Below the pieces are notes generated by a model. The model saw nothing but the letters and a program-made list of their open reading frames with translations, was not told the origin of the DNA and searched no databases. From an uncultured Stenotrophomonas sp. (GTDB lineage Bacteria; Pseudomonadota; Gammaproteobacteria; Xanthomonadales; Xanthomonadaceae): a stretch of 64,000 nt of DNA. Below are positions 1 to 9,013 of the stretch, piece by piece; the stretch's first letter is position 1; every line of letters begins with the position of its first letter. The DNA is taken from the NCBI RefSeq assembly GCF_945952405.1, contig NZ_CAMFIA010000003.1:248001-312000 (forward strand), given 5' to 3'. Made by a program: the position numbers and the translations under genes.

Positions 1-156
1 GCCGGCAAACACCACCACCAGCGCGATCACCGCATCGAGGATGCTGGCGTACAGCACCACGTTCACCCGGAACTGGCGCATGTGGACGTAGTAGACCAGC
101 AGCAGCACCACGATGAAGACCAGGGTTGCCAGTGCGGCACGGAAGTACTTGTTCAC
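1..156 (-). CDS. N-terminal fragment of a membrane protein, possibly a GT-C glycosyltransferase
   Basis: Only the first 52 codons lie in the window and the gene runs off the left edge. The GTG start at 156 overlaps the gtrA stop by GTGA, so it is probably translationally coupled to gtrA. The peptide begins VNKYFRAALATLVFIVVLLL and forms one hydrophobic segment, a short polar turn (HMRQFRVN), then a second hydrophobic segment, so it is an inner-membrane protein. Downstream of a GtrB/GtrA pair the usual third gene is a serotype-specific multi-pass transferase that uses the flipped lipid-linked sugar. That role is inferred from position only, because no catalytic motif is visible in this fragment. 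Confidence 0.6.
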   Translation of the reverse strand, partial: MNKYFRAALATLVFIVVLLLVYYVHMRQFRVNVVLYASILDAVIALVVVFAG

Positions 157-542
157 TTGAACACCACCCATCGGTTGGCAATGAAGCTGATGGCCATCTG
201 CATCCCGGTGGCGAGCACGAAGCCGATGCGGTAATCCAGGCCCAGCCGATCGGCCCAGAGGTACATCACCAGCGCGTGCAGCACAGCGATCGAGGCGTAC
301 ACCAGCAGGAACAACGAGCCCTGCCGTGCCAGGCTGCCCTGGCGGCCACGGAACACGAAGTAGCGGCTGCCCAGGAACGAGGCGGTGATGCCGAACACGG
401 CGGCCAGCGCATTGGCCGCTGCCGCCAGCGGGATATGCAGCACTTCGATGTTGAAGCGCAGCACGCCGTAGTGCACGGCAGTGGCGGCCAGGCCGTTGAT
501 CACGTAACGGACGGCCTGCCCGCCGAGCGCATCCTTAGCCAT
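153..542 (-). CDS. gtrA: GtrA family membrane protein (putative lipid-linked sugar flippase)
   Basis: A 129-residue protein with four hydrophobic segments and the family pattern GGQAVRYVINGLAATAVHYG near the N-terminus and FIANRWVVFK at the very end, both typical of GtrA (PF04138). GtrA-type proteins are thought to move polyprenyl-phosphate-linked sugars across the inner membrane. The ATG at 542 was chosen because it overlaps the upstream glycosyltransferase stop by eight bases; an in-frame start at 581 would overlap that gene by 47 bases. The next gene starts inside its stop codon. The three genes therefore read as one coupled unit with the UDP-xylose synthase upstream. Confidence 0.85.
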   Translation of the reverse strand: MAKDALGGQAVRYVINGLAATAVHYGVLRFNIEVLHIPLAAAANALAAVFGITASFLGSRYFVFRGRQGSLARQGSLFLLVYASIAVLHALVMYLWADRLGLDYRIGFVLATGMQMAISFIANRWVVFK

Positions 543-1479
543 TGCGGCGGCCGGCATGCAGGACCTCGTCGACGAACTCACGGTAGCTGCCGACGCTCAT
601 CACGCCGCCACCGCGCATCATTCCCGACAGCATCAGGATGATCAGCGTCAGCGCCGCGGTCTGCAGGAACACCAGCACCAGGATGCCGAACGCCAGCGAG
701 AACCAGCCCTGCGAGGCAAACCCCAGCATCTTCAGCCCGGTGGCGACGATGCCACCGATGATCGACAGTGCCGCCACCATGGTGCAGGCGATGCCCACGC
801 GCACCAGCACGTCCTCGGCAAACACCATCAGGGCACGGAATCCGTGCAGGGCCAGGCCAACGAAATTCATCTTGCTGCGACCGGCGTAACGCGGGCCGCG
901 ATCCAGGGCACAGGTCTGCACGCGCAGCTTCGAACCCAGCACGCAGGCCGCGACATGGATCCACAGCTCCTGCATCGAGGCCAGGCGGCGCACCGCCGGC
1001 ATCTTCGCCGCCATGAAGTTGCCGAAACTGATCTGGCGCCCGCTGAGCAGCGAGAACAGCAGCTTGTAGACGACATAGAACGACTTGAACTTCAGCGATT
1101 CGACCCGGCTGCGGCGGCTGGCCACGACCACGTCGACATCGTCCGACGCCAGCCCCGCCACCAGCTCGGTGATGCTCTCGGGCGTGTCCTCGCCATCGGA
1201 GTCCATCACCACGACGATGTCGCTGCCCTCGAAGTGCTCGGCCACATAGCCCAGGCCGATGGCGATCGCACGCTGATGGCCGACATTGCGGCGCAGGCGG
1301 ATCACCACGCCCTCCAGCCCGGAGGCTTCAATGGCGCTGATCGGCAGCGGCTGGCGCACCGAACCATCGTCCACGGCCACCACATAGGTATCAGGGCCCT
1401 GGGTGCGGGCCAGCTCCACGAACAGCTTCGACGAGGCTTCCAGGTCCTCGTAGACCGGCATCACCACGATCTTGCGCAT
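535..1479 (-). CDS. Glycosyltransferase family 2, GtrB / dolichol-phosphate-mannose-synthase type
   Basis: A 314-residue GT2 enzyme. The N-terminal GT-A domain shows the nucleotide-binding AVDDGS motif and a metal-binding VVMDSDGED motif. The C-terminal third carries two hydrophobic segments, as in GtrB proteins that attach a sugar from a nucleotide donor to undecaprenyl phosphate at the inner membrane. The ATG at 1479 is preceded by GAGGTGG five bases upstream; an in-frame GTG at 1488 lies inside that ribosome-binding site. The UDP-xylose synthase just upstream suggests xylose, or a related pentose, as substrate. That assignment is inferred. Confidence 0.85.
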   Translation of the reverse strand: MRKIVVMPVYEDLEASSKLFVELARTQGPDTYVVAVDDGSVRQPLPISAIEASGLEGVVIRLRRNVGHQRAIAIGLGYVAEHFEGSDIVVVMDSDGEDTPESITELVAGLASDDVDVVVASRRSRVESLKFKSFYVVYKLLFSLLSGRQISFGNFMAAKMPAVRRLASMQELWIHVAACVLGSKLRVQTCALDRGPRYAGRSKMNFVGLALHGFRALMVFAEDVLVRVGIACTMVAALSIIGGIVATGLKMLGFASQGWFSLAFGILVLVFLQTAALTLIILMLSGMMRGGGVMSVGSYREFVDEVLHAGRRNG

Positions 1480-1489
1480 CGTTGCCACC

Positions 1490-2446
1490 TCAGGCCTGCA
1501 GGCGATGGCGGAAATAGGCGATGGTCTCCTTCAGGCCGTCCTCCAGGCCGACCCTGGGCTCCCAGCCCAGGTCCGCCCTGGCCAGGCTGATATCCGGCTG
1601 GCGTTGGCGCGGATCATCCGAAGGCAACGGCCGGAACTCGATTTTCGAGGTGCCGCCGACCAGGCGCAGCACGGTCTCGGCCAGCTCCAGCATGGTGTAC
1701 TCGGACGGATTGCCGATGTTGATCGGGCCGGTCAGGTCGGCCGGCGAATCCATCAGCCGCAGCATGCCCTCGATCAGGTCATCGACATAGCAGAAGCTGC
1801 GCGTCTGGCTGCCGTCACCATAGATGGTGATCGGCTCGCCCTGCAGCGCCTGCACGATGAAATTGCTGACCACCCGGCCATCATTGGGGTGCATGCGCGG
1901 GCCATACGTGTTGAAGATGCGCATGACCTTGATCTCCAGCTGGTGCTGGCGCCAGTAGTCGAAGAACAGCGTCTCCGCACAGCGCTTGCCTTCGTCATAG
2001 CAGCTGCGGATGCCGATCGGATTGACCCGGCCCCAGTAGCCCTCCACCTGCGGATGGATCTCCGGATCGCCGTAGACCTCGCTGGTGCTGGCCTGCAGGA
2101 TGCGCGCGCGCAGGCGCTTGGCCAGGCCAAGCATGTTGATCGCGCCATGCACGCTGGTCTTGGTGGTCTGCACCGGATCCTGCTGGTAGTGGATCGGCGA
2201 CGCCGGGCAGGCCAGGTTGAAGATCCGGTCGACCTCCACGTACAGCGGGAAGGTCACGTCATGGCGCATCAGCTCGAAGCGCGGATGGCCGAGCAGCCCA
2301 TCCACGTTGGCCTTGCTGCCGGTATAGAAATTGTCCACGCAGAGGACATCGTGGCCAGCCGAAATGAGTCGATCACACAGGTGCGACCCCAGGAAGCCTG
2401 CGCCGCCGGTCACCAGCACGCGCTTCTGATCGTGAGTGAATTTCAA
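1490..2446 (-). CDS. UDP-glucuronate decarboxylase (UDP-xylose synthase), extended SDR
   Basis: A 318-residue extended short-chain dehydrogenase. It has the Rossmann motif [12 protein letters not shown], the conserved [11 protein letters not shown] stretch, the catalytic YDEGKR (YxxxK) and the [10 protein letters not shown] and [13 protein letters not shown] motifs that mark UDP-glucuronate decarboxylases. The enzyme oxidises UDP-glucuronate with NAD, decarboxylates it and re-reduces it to UDP-xylose. A TTG start at 2446 is preferred because GAGG sits six bases upstream and the domain begins at once; an ATG at 2506 would add 20 residues of non-domain sequence. It lies ten bases upstream of the glycosyltransferase, which probably uses its product. 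Confidence 0.85.
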   Translation of the reverse strand: MKFTHDQKRVLVTGGAGFLGSHLCDRLISAGHDVLCVDNFYTGSKANVDGLLGHPRFELMRHDVTFPLYVEVDRIFNLACPASPIHYQQDPVQTTKTSVHGAINMLGLAKRLRARILQASTSEVYGDPEIHPQVEGYWGRVNPIGIRSCYDEGKRCAETLFFDYWRQHQLEIKVMRIFNTYGPRMHPNDGRVVSNFIVQALQGEPITIYGDGSQTRSFCYVDDLIEGMLRLMDSPADLTGPINIGNPSEYTMLELAETVLRLVGGTSKIEFRPLPSDDPRQRQPDISLARADLGWEPRVGLEDGLKETIAYFRHRLQA

Positions 2447-2644
2447 AGCAATCCTCGAACCTTCTGGAGCAGCAGGCCAATCGGCGGTGGCCACGACAGG
2501 CCACATCCCCGGTATTCAGCGCGCAATTGTAAGCGAACTGCCGGCGGGCCATGTTCGGCCCGGCCGCGACCGCCCCATCCCGTCTGCGCCCCGCCACCGC
2601 TGGATCCGTCCGCCGGCTCACCCGCCGTTTGCGGACCCTCCCGC

Positions 2645-2650
2645 TATAAT
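2645..2650 (+). promoter_or_regulatory. Candidate -10 element for spgM
   Basis: A perfect TATAAT lies 29 bases upstream of the spgM ATG in otherwise GC-rich sequence. No convincing -35 hexamer is seen at 16-18 bases; the nearest candidate, TTGCGG, is only ten bases upstream. The promoter call therefore rests on the -10 box alone. Confidence 0.45.
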
Positions 2651-2679
2651 CGGCACTCACTTCCGGATGGACTGGTTCG

Positions 2680-4029
2680 ATGCCCCTGCCCGCCTTCAAG
2701 GCCTACGACATCCGTGGCCGCGTGCCCGAGGAACTGAATGAAGTGCTGGCCCGCCGTATCGGCGTGGCGCTGGCCGCTCAGCTCGCTCCCGGCCCGGTGG
2801 TGCTTGGCCATGATGTGCGCCTGACCAGCCCGGGGTTGCAGGAGGCACTGGCCGCCGGCCTGCGCGGCAGCGGCCGCGAGGTGATCGACATCGGCCTGTG
2901 TGGCACCGAAGAGGTCTATTTCCAGACCGATCACCGCGGTGCCGCGGGTGGCGTGATGGTCACCGCCAGCCACAACCCGATGGACTACAACGGCATGAAG
3001 CTGGTCAAGCAGAACGCTCGGCCGATCAGCTCCGATACCGGCCTGTTCGCGATTTCCGATGCAGTCGCCGCCGACACCTCCGAGCAGGCCCCACCGCCGC
3101 GCGCGGGCCAGGTCGCCGAGCATGACAAGAGCGCCTACATCCAGCATCTGCTGGGCTATGTCGATGGCGGTCGGCTCAAGCCGCTGAAGCTGGTGGTCAA
3201 TGCCGGCAACGGCGGCGCCGGTGCCATCGTCGACCTGCTGGCGCCGCACCTGCCGTTTGAATTCATCCGCATCTGCCACGAACCCGACGGCAGCTTCCCC
3301 AACGGCATTCCCAACCCGCTGCTGCCGGAAAACCGCGCCGCCACCGCCGATGCGGTGCGCGAGCATGGCGCCGACTTCGGCATCGCCTGGGATGGCGACT
3401 TCGACCGCTGCTTCTTCTTCGATCATTCCGGCCGCTTCATCGAGGGCTACTACCTGGTCGGCCTGCTGGCCAAGGCGATCCTGGCGCGCAATCCGGGCGG
3501 CAGGATCGTGCACGACCCGCGCCTGGTCTGGAACACGGTGGACATGGTCGAACAGGCCGGCGGCGTGGCGGTGCAGTGCAAGAGCGGCCATGCGTTCATC
3601 AAGGAAAAGATGCGCGCCGAGGATGCCGTGTATGGCGGCGAAATGAGCGCCCACCACTATTTCCGCGAGTTCGCCTACGCCGACTCGGGGATGATTCCGT
3701 GGCTGCTGATCGCCCAGCTGGTCTCCGAAAGTGGCCGTTCGCTGGCCGACTGGGTGGAAGACCGCATGGCGGCCTATCCCTGCAGCGGCGAGATCAATTT
3801 CAAGGTGGACGATGCCAAGGCGGCGGTCGCGCGGGTGATGGAGCACTTCGCCGCACAGTCGCCGGCACTGGACCATACCGACGGCATCAGCGCGGACTTC
3901 GGCAACTGGCGCTTCAACCTGCGCAGCTCCAACACCGAGCCGCTGTTGCGTCTGAACGTCGAATCGCGCGGTGATGCTGCACTGATGCAGGCACGCACCG
4001 ACGAAATCTCCCGCCTGATCCAGCTGTAA
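2680..4029 (+). CDS. spgM: Bifunctional phosphoglucomutase/phosphomannomutase
   Basis: A 449-residue alpha-D-phosphohexomutase that interconverts hexose 6- and 1-phosphates through a phosphoserine. The catalytic Ser97 is in VTASHNP, the magnesium loop is [11 protein letters not shown], the sugar-specificity loop is [10 protein letters not shown], and the phosphate-binding site near the C-terminus is SSNTEPLLR. It feeds mannose-1-phosphate to XanB and glucose-1-phosphate to RmlA, both encoded nearby. The order spgM-xanB next to rml genes matches the known S. maltophilia exopolysaccharide/LPS precursor locus. The Xanthomonas orthologue is called xanA. Confidence 0.93.
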   Translation: MPLPAFKAYDIRGRVPEELNEVLARRIGVALAAQLAPGPVVLGHDVRLTSPGLQEALAAGLRGSGREVIDIGLCGTEEVYFQTDHRGAAGGVMVTASHNPMDYNGMKLVKQNARPISSDTGLFAISDAVAADTSEQAPPPRAGQVAEHDKSAYIQHLLGYVDGGRLKPLKLVVNAGNGGAGAIVDLLAPHLPFEFIRICHEPDGSFPNGIPNPLLPENRAATADAVREHGADFGIAWDGDFDRCFFFDHSGRFIEGYYLVGLLAKAILARNPGGRIVHDPRLVWNTVDMVEQAGGVAVQCKSGHAFIKEKMRAEDAVYGGEMSAHHYFREFAYADSGMIPWLLIAQLVSESGRSLADWVEDRMAAYPCSGEINFKVDDAKAAVARVMEHFAAQSPALDHTDGISADFGNWRFNLRSSNTEPLLRLNVESRGDAALMQARTDEISRLIQL

Positions 4030-4040
4030 CCGAGGTCCGC

Positions 4041-5444
4041 ATGAGCAGCATCCAGCCCGTCATCCTGTCCGGTGGATCCGGCACGCGCCTGTGGCCGCTG
4101 TCGCGCGAAGCGTATCCAAAGCAGTTCCTGCCGCTGGCCGGTGAACTGACCATGCTGCAGGCCACCTGGCAGCGCATCGCGCCGCTTGCGGCGCGGGGAC
4201 CGCTGGTGATCGCCAACGAGGAACACCGTTTCGTCGCGGCCGAACAGCTGCAGCAGGTCGGCGCCGAACCGGCCGCGATCATCCTCGAGCCGGTGGGTCG
4301 CAACACCGCCCCGGCCATCGCCGTGGCCGCACTGGAAGCCACCCGTGACGGTGCCGACGCGCTGCTGCTGGTGCTGCCTTCGGACCATGTAATCACCGAC
4401 GAGGCGGCGTTCCGCAGTGCGGTACAGGCCGCCGCCGGTGCCGCCGAGGCCGGCAAGCTGGTGACCTTCGGCATCGTCCCGACCGGCCCGGAAACCGGCT
4501 ACGGCTACATCAAGGCGGCCGATGGGCAGGGCCTGCGCGCCGTCGAGCGCTTCGTCGAGAAGCCCGACCTGGACACGGCCACCGGCTACGTCGCCAGCGG
4601 GCAGTACTACTGGAACAGTGGCATGTTCCTGTTCAAGGCCTCGCGCTACCTGCAGGAGCTGGAGCGCTTCCAGCCGGCGATGCTGGCCGGCAGCCGCCAG
4701 GCCTGGCAGCAGGCCCGCCGCGATGCCGACTTCACCCGCCTGGACAAGGACGCCTTCACCGCGGTGCCGTCCGATTCGATCGACTACGCCGTGATGGAAA
4801 AGACCGCCGATGCGGTGGTGATCCCGCTGGACGCAGGCTGGAACGACGTCGGTTCGTGGACCGCACTGCGCGATGTCTCGCAGCAGGATGGCGATGGCAA
4901 TGCCCACCAGGGCGACGTGATCGCCATCGACTGCCGCAACACCTATGCCTATGCGCAGCGCCTGGTGGCACTGGTCGGCCTGGACGACGTGATCGTGGTC
5001 GAAACCGATGACGCGGTGCTGGTCGGCAAGGCCGACCGCATGCAGGAGGTCAAGACCGTGGTGGCGCAGCTGAAGGCCGAAGGCCGCAGCGAGGCGACCT
5101 GGCATCGCAAGGTGTACCGCCCGTGGGGCGCCTACGACTCGATCGACAACGGCGAACGCTTCCAGGTCAAGCGGATCACGGTCAAGCCTGGTGGCACGCT
5201 CAGCCTGCAGATGCATCATCACCGCGCCGAGCACTGGATCGTGGTCAGCGGCACGGCTGAAGTGACCCGCGGCAACGAGGTGATCCTGCTCAGCGAGAAC
5301 CAGAGCACCTATATCCCGCTGGGCGTGACCCATCGCCTGCGCAACCCGGGCAAGCTGCCGCTGGAACTGATCGAAGTGCAGTCGGGCAGCTACCTCGGCG
5401 AAGACGACATCGTGCGTTTCGAAGACACCTACGGGCGGAGCTGA
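4041..5444 (+). CDS. xanB: Mannose-1-phosphate guanylyltransferase / mannose-6-phosphate isomerase
   Basis: A 467-residue bifunctional enzyme of the type II PMI-GMP class. The N-terminal nucleotidyltransferase has [25 protein letters not shown] signature residues and the FVEKPD motif. The C-terminal cupin isomerase domain has the metal-binding MHHHRAEHW histidines. It makes mannose-6-phosphate from fructose-6-phosphate and GDP-mannose from mannose-1-phosphate. It follows spgM by 11 bases, so the two are co-transcribed, and it converges with rmlD. Confidence 0.93.
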   Translation: MSSIQPVILSGGSGTRLWPLSREAYPKQFLPLAGELTMLQATWQRIAPLAARGPLVIANEEHRFVAAEQLQQVGAEPAAIILEPVGRNTAPAIAVAALEATRDGADALLLVLPSDHVITDEAAFRSAVQAAAGAAEAGKLVTFGIVPTGPETGYGYIKAADGQGLRAVERFVEKPDLDTATGYVASGQYYWNSGMFLFKASRYLQELERFQPAMLAGSRQAWQQARRDADFTRLDKDAFTAVPSDSIDYAVMEKTADAVVIPLDAGWNDVGSWTALRDVSQQDGDGNAHQGDVIAIDCRNTYAYAQRLVALVGLDDVIVVETDDAVLVGKADRMQEVKTVVAQLKAEGRSEATWHRKVYRPWGAYDSIDNGERFQVKRITVKPGGTLSLQMHHHRAEHWIVVSGTAEVTRGNEVILLSENQSTYIPLGVTHRLRNPGKLPLELIEVQSGSYLGEDDIVRFEDTYGRS

Positions 5445-5477
5445 GCCCCCGCGGGTGGATACCCACTGCTGCTCGGA

Positions 5478-5546
5478 GTGGGTGCCGGCTCCTGCTCGGA
5501 GTGGGTGCCGACTGCTGCTCGGGGTGGGTGCCGACCGTTGGTCGGC
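5478..5546. repeat. Three tandem 23-bp repeats ending in a SMAG-like hairpin
   Basis: The spacer between the convergent xanB and rmlD genes holds three consecutive 23-bp units (5478-5500, 5501-5523, 5524-5546), each starting GTGGGTGCCG. A degenerate partial unit lies just upstream. The last unit turns into a hairpin, GTGCCGACC-GTT-GGTCGGCAC, resembling the SMAG stem-loops seen elsewhere in this window. It may act as a weak bidirectional transcript end, but there is no T-run. Confidence 0.75.
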
Positions 5547-5561
5547 ACTTCGCCTACCAGG

Positions 5562-6455
5562 TCATGCCATCTCGGCCATCACCCGCTGCAGGCCGTCCTG
5601 CCATGCCGGCAGCACGATGCCGAAATCCCGCTGCAGCTTGTGGTTGTCCAGTACCGACCAGGCCGGGCGGCGGGCCGGTGTCGGATACGCCGAGGCGGGA
5701 ATCGCCTCGACGATCGGCGCCTTCGACAGCACGCCGGTGGCAAGCGCTTCGGCGAAGATCGCCTCGGCGAAGCCATGCCAGCTGGTCTGGCCGCTGGCAG
5801 TCAGGTGCCAGGTTCCCGACAAGCGACCGGGGTGCTGCAACGCCCGCGCAGTGACGTCGGCGATCAGTGCCGCCGGCGTGGGCGTCCCGACCTGGTCGGC
5901 CACCACCCGCAGCTGATCCCGTTCGGCGCCGACGCGCAGCATGGTGCGCAGGAAGTTCGTGCCGTGCGCGGCATACACCCACGCCGTACGGAAGATCAGG
6001 TGGCGGCCTCCCGCGGCACGCACCGCGTCCTCGCCGTCGCGCTTGCTGGTGCCGTAGACGCCCAGCGGAGCGGTCGGCGCGTCCTCACGATAGGGTGCGG
6101 TGGCCTGGCCATCGAACACGTAATCGGTGGAGTAATGCACCAACGGCACGCCGTTCGCCGCGCACCAGCGCGCGATCACGCCCGGTGCCTGCGCGTTGAC
6201 GGCAAAGGCCGCGTCGCTCTCCTGTTCGGCACGGTCCACTGCCGTGTAGGCGGCGGCGTTGACCACGATCGAGGGCTGCACGCGCTCGAGCAGCGCAGCA
6301 AGGCTGCCAGGCTGGGTGAAATCAGCGGCTTCACAGGCACGGCCGTCGGGCAGAACGCCACTGCGGGTGGTTGCGACCACGCTGCCCAGCGGAGCCAGCG
6401 CGCGCAACAACTCCTGGCCGAGCTGGCCGTTGCCGCCGAACAGCAGAATGCTCAT
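5562..6455 (-). CDS. rmlD: dTDP-4-dehydrorhamnose reductase
   Basis: A 297-residue NADPH-dependent reductase that performs the last step of dTDP-L-rhamnose synthesis. The N-terminal LFGGNGQLGQEL is the RmlD version of the Rossmann glycine motif. The middle contains STDYVFDG and the catalytic YGTSKRDGE (YxxxK). The ATG overlaps the rmlC stop by ATGA. It is the last gene of the minus-strand rmlBACD operon. Confidence 0.93.
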   Translation of the reverse strand: MSILLFGGNGQLGQELLRALAPLGSVVATTRSGVLPDGRACEAADFTQPGSLAALLERVQPSIVVNAAAYTAVDRAEQESDAAFAVNAQAPGVIARWCAANGVPLVHYSTDYVFDGQATAPYREDAPTAPLGVYGTSKRDGEDAVRAAGGRHLIFRTAWVYAAHGTNFLRTMLRVGAERDQLRVVADQVGTPTPAALIADVTARALQHPGRLSGTWHLTASGQTSWHGFAEAIFAEALATGVLSKAPIVEAIPASAYPTPARRPAWSVLDNHKLQRDFGIVLPAWQDGLQRVMAEMA

Positions 6456-7009
6456 GGCAGGTAGACCGGCAGGCGGTCTTCGGCGATCTCGCCCAGGAAC
6501 GGAGCATGCTCGTCCTTGGCCGACAGGGTCGGCGTGCCCAGCGGCCAGTCCACGCCGATGTCGGCATCATTCCAGCGCACGCCGGCATCGAAGTCCTTCA
6601 GGTACACCTCGGTGCACAGGTAGCTGAACACCGCGCGCTCGGACAACACGGCGAAGCCATGCGCGAAACCTTCCGGAATCCAGAACTGCCGCCGGTTCTC
6701 CGCGCTCAGCACCACCGCCTCCCAGCGCCCGAAGGTCGGCGAGCCGCGGCGGATGTCCACGGCGACGTCATATACCTCGCCCTCGAGCACGCTCACCAGC
6801 TTGCCCTGCGGACGCGGCCACTGGTAATGCAGGCCGCGCAGCACACCCTGTGTCGAGGTCGATACATTGCTCTGCACGAAGCGGTCCGGCAGGCCCTGCG
6901 CGGCGAAGCGCTCGGCATTCCAGGTCTCGAAGAAGCAGCCACGGGCATCGCCGAACACCGCCGGCTCGATCACCACGCAGCCGGGCAGATCGGTTTCAAT
7001 CACTTTCAC
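6452..7009 (-). CDS. rmlC: dTDP-4-dehydrorhamnose 3,5-epimerase
   Basis: A 185-residue cupin epimerase that converts dTDP-4-keto-6-deoxyglucose to the 4-keto-rhamnose form. Typical motifs are ARGCFFETW near the N-terminus, [11 protein letters not shown] with the catalytic histidine region, and IPEGFAHGF. The GTG at 7009 was chosen because it overlaps the rmlA stop (GTGA) and has GGAG seven bases upstream; longer in-frame extensions are not conserved-looking sequence. Confidence 0.92.
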   Translation of the reverse strand: MKVIETDLPGCVVIEPAVFGDARGCFFETWNAERFAAQGLPDRFVQSNVSTSTQGVLRGLHYQWPRPQGKLVSVLEGEVYDVAVDIRRGSPTFGRWEAVVLSAENRRQFWIPEGFAHGFAVLSERAVFSYLCTEVYLKDFDAGVRWNDADIGVDWPLGTPTLSAKDEHAPFLGEIAEDRLPVYLP

Positions 7010-7893
7010 GGAACCACTCCACGCAGGGCGAGCTTGTGCAGGTACTGGCCATAGCCGTTCTTGATCAGCGGTGCCGCCAACGCTTCCAGCTGCGCGGCGT
7101 CGATCCAGCCCTTGCCGAAGGCGATTTCCTCCGGGCAGCACACCTGCAGGCCCTGCCGGGTCTGGATGGTTTCGATGAAGTTGGAGGCCTCCAGCAGTGA
7201 CTGGTGGGTGCCGGTATCGAGCCAGGCATAACCGCGGCCCAGTGGCTCGAGGTGCAGCAGGCCCTGCTCCAGGTACCTGCGGTTGAGATCGGTGATCTCC
7301 AGCTCGCCGCGGGCCGAGGGCTTCAGCTCGGCGGCGTAGTCACAGGCATGCGCATCGTAGAAGTACAGGCCGGTCACCGCGTAGTTCGAGCGCGGGTTGA
7401 GCGGCTTCTCGACAAGCCCGACCACCTTGCCACTGGCGTCGAACTCGGCCACGCCATAGCGCTCGGGGTCGTTGACCCAGTAGCCAAACACCGTGGCACC
7501 CTGGTCACGTGCGTCGGCGCGGCGCAGCATTTCGCTCAGCCCATGGCCGTGGAAGATGTTGTCCCCCAGCACCAGGCAGCTCGGCTTGCCGGCAACGAAA
7601 TCGCGACCGATCAGATAGGCCTGGGCCAGGCCATCGGGGCTGGGCTGCACGGCGTACTGGATGTCCATGCCCCACTGCGAACCGTCGCCCAGCAGTTGCC
7701 GGAACAGCGCCTGTTCGTGCGGGGTGTTGATGATCAACACCTCGCGGATGCCCGCCAGCATCAGCACGCTGAGCGGGTAGTAGATCATCGGCTTGTCATA
7801 CACCGGCAGCAGCTGCTTGCTGACACCTTGGGTGATCGGATACAGCCGGGTGCCGGAGCCACCGGCGAGGATGATGCCCTTGCGCTGGGTCAT
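7006..7893 (-). CDS. rmlA: Glucose-1-phosphate thymidylyltransferase
   Basis: A 295-residue nucleotidyltransferase making dTDP-glucose from glucose-1-phosphate and dTTP. It shows the signature [16 protein letters not shown], the [16 protein letters not shown] stretch and the VEKPLNP motif, at the usual family length. The start is the ATG at 7893 (MTQRKGII). The reading frame extends 75 bases further upstream into rmlB, but that part is not RmlA-like. It lies between rmlB and rmlC. Confidence 0.93.
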   Translation of the reverse strand: MTQRKGIILAGGSGTRLYPITQGVSKQLLPVYDKPMIYYPLSVLMLAGIREVLIINTPHEQALFRQLLGDGSQWGMDIQYAVQPSPDGLAQAYLIGRDFVAGKPSCLVLGDNIFHGHGLSEMLRRADARDQGATVFGYWVNDPERYGVAEFDASGKVVGLVEKPLNPRSNYAVTGLYFYDAHACDYAAELKPSARGELEITDLNRRYLEQGLLHLEPLGRGYAWLDTGTHQSLLEASNFIETIQTRQGLQVCCPEEIAFGKGWIDAAQLEALAAPLIKNGYGQYLHKLALRGVVP

Positions 7894-7907
7894 GTCGTCT
7901 CCTGGCC

Positions 7908-8966
7908 TCAGGCGGCGGTGCCGATGCGCTGCAGGCGATAGCTGCCATCGAGCACGCTGTTGACCCACGCCTGGTTGTCCAGGTACCAGTCCACGGTGCG
8001 GCTGATGCCCTGCTCGAAGGTATAGGCCGGCTCCCAGCCCAGTTCGTTCTTCAGCTTGGAGGCATCGATCGCATAGCGGCGGTCATGTCCGGGGCGGTCG
8101 GCCACATGGGTGATCTGGCGGCTGCGCGGCTGGCCGTCCGCACGCGGGCGACGCTGGTCCAGCAGCGCGCAGATCGCGTGCACCACCTCGATGTTCTGCT
8201 TCTCCGAATTGCCGCCCACGTTGTAGTTTTCGCCGACCTTGCCGTTGGCCAGCACGGTGCGGATCGCTTCGCAGTGATCGGACACGAACAGCCAGTCGCG
8301 TACCTGCCTGCCATCGCCGTACACCGGCAACGGCTCGCCGGCCAGCGCCTTGGCGATCACCAGCGGGATCAGCTTCTCGGGGAAGTGGTACGGGCCGTAG
8401 TTGTTGGAGCAATGGGTGGTCAGCACCGGCAGCCCGTAGGTGTGGTGGAAGGCGCGGACCAGGTGGTCCGAAGCCGCCTTCGACGCCGAGTACGGCGAAT
8501 TCGGGGCGTACTGGGTGGTTTCGCTGAACGAGCCGCTCTCACCCAGGCTGCCATACACCTCATCGGTGGACACGTGCAGGAAGCGGAACGCCGCTGCCTG
8601 CGCGGGCGGCAGCGCCTTCCAGTGGTCGCGCACCGCTTCCAGCAGGCCCAGCGTGCCGACCACGTTGGTCTGGATGAAGGCGCCCGGACCGTCGATGGAA
8701 CGGTCGACATGGCTCTCCGCAGCGAAGTTCAGCACGGCGTCCGGCTGGTGCTCGGCCAGCAGCCGGGCGACCAGCGCGCGGTCACCGATATCCCCCTGCA
8801 CGAACACATGGCCGGGATCACCGTCCAGGCTGGACAGGGTCTTCAGGTTGCCGGCGTAGGACAGGATATCGAGGTTGACGATCTTCACACCTCGGGCAAC
8901 CGCCTCAAGGACGAAATTGCCGCCAATGAAACCGGCACCGCCGGTGACGAGCCAGGTAGGCACCAT
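7908..8966 (-). CDS. rmlB: dTDP-glucose 4,6-dehydratase
   Basis: A 352-residue extended SDR catalysing dehydration of dTDP-glucose to dTDP-4-keto-6-deoxyglucose. Visible motifs are [12 protein letters not shown] (NAD binding), [11 protein letters not shown], the catalytic STDEVYG and [10 protein letters not shown], and [14 protein letters not shown]. The start ATG is preceded by GGAGAG. It is the first gene of the rmlBACD operon; the next gene starts 14 bases after its stop. Confidence 0.93.
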   Translation of the reverse strand: MVPTWLVTGGAGFIGGNFVLEAVARGVKIVNLDILSYAGNLKTLSSLDGDPGHVFVQGDIGDRALVARLLAEHQPDAVLNFAAESHVDRSIDGPGAFIQTNVVGTLGLLEAVRDHWKALPPAQAAAFRFLHVSTDEVYGSLGESGSFSETTQYAPNSPYSASKAASDHLVRAFHHTYGLPVLTTHCSNNYGPYHFPEKLIPLVIAKALAGEPLPVYGDGRQVRDWLFVSDHCEAIRTVLANGKVGENYNVGGNSEKQNIEVVHAICALLDQRRPRADGQPRSRQITHVADRPGHDRRYAIDASKLKNELGWEPAYTFEQGISRTVDWYLDNQAWVNSVLDGSYRLQRIGTAA

Positions 8967-9013
8967 CCACTCTCCAGTTCAGGGGACGCGCGCGTCCGGA
9001 CCCGGCAGCGCTC

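Noticed and set aside
1472..2737. Long open frame (421 codons) on plus
   Set aside because: Antisense to the UDP-xylose synthase gene; composition is His/Gln/Arg-rich, typical of antisense frames in GC-rich genes.
3774..5333. Long open frame (519 codons) on minus
   Set aside because: Antisense to spgM and xanB, which have full family motifs; no domain recognised.
5453..5546. Possible CRISPR array
   Set aside because: The units are contiguous 23-bp tandem repeats without spacers, and no cas genes are nearby.
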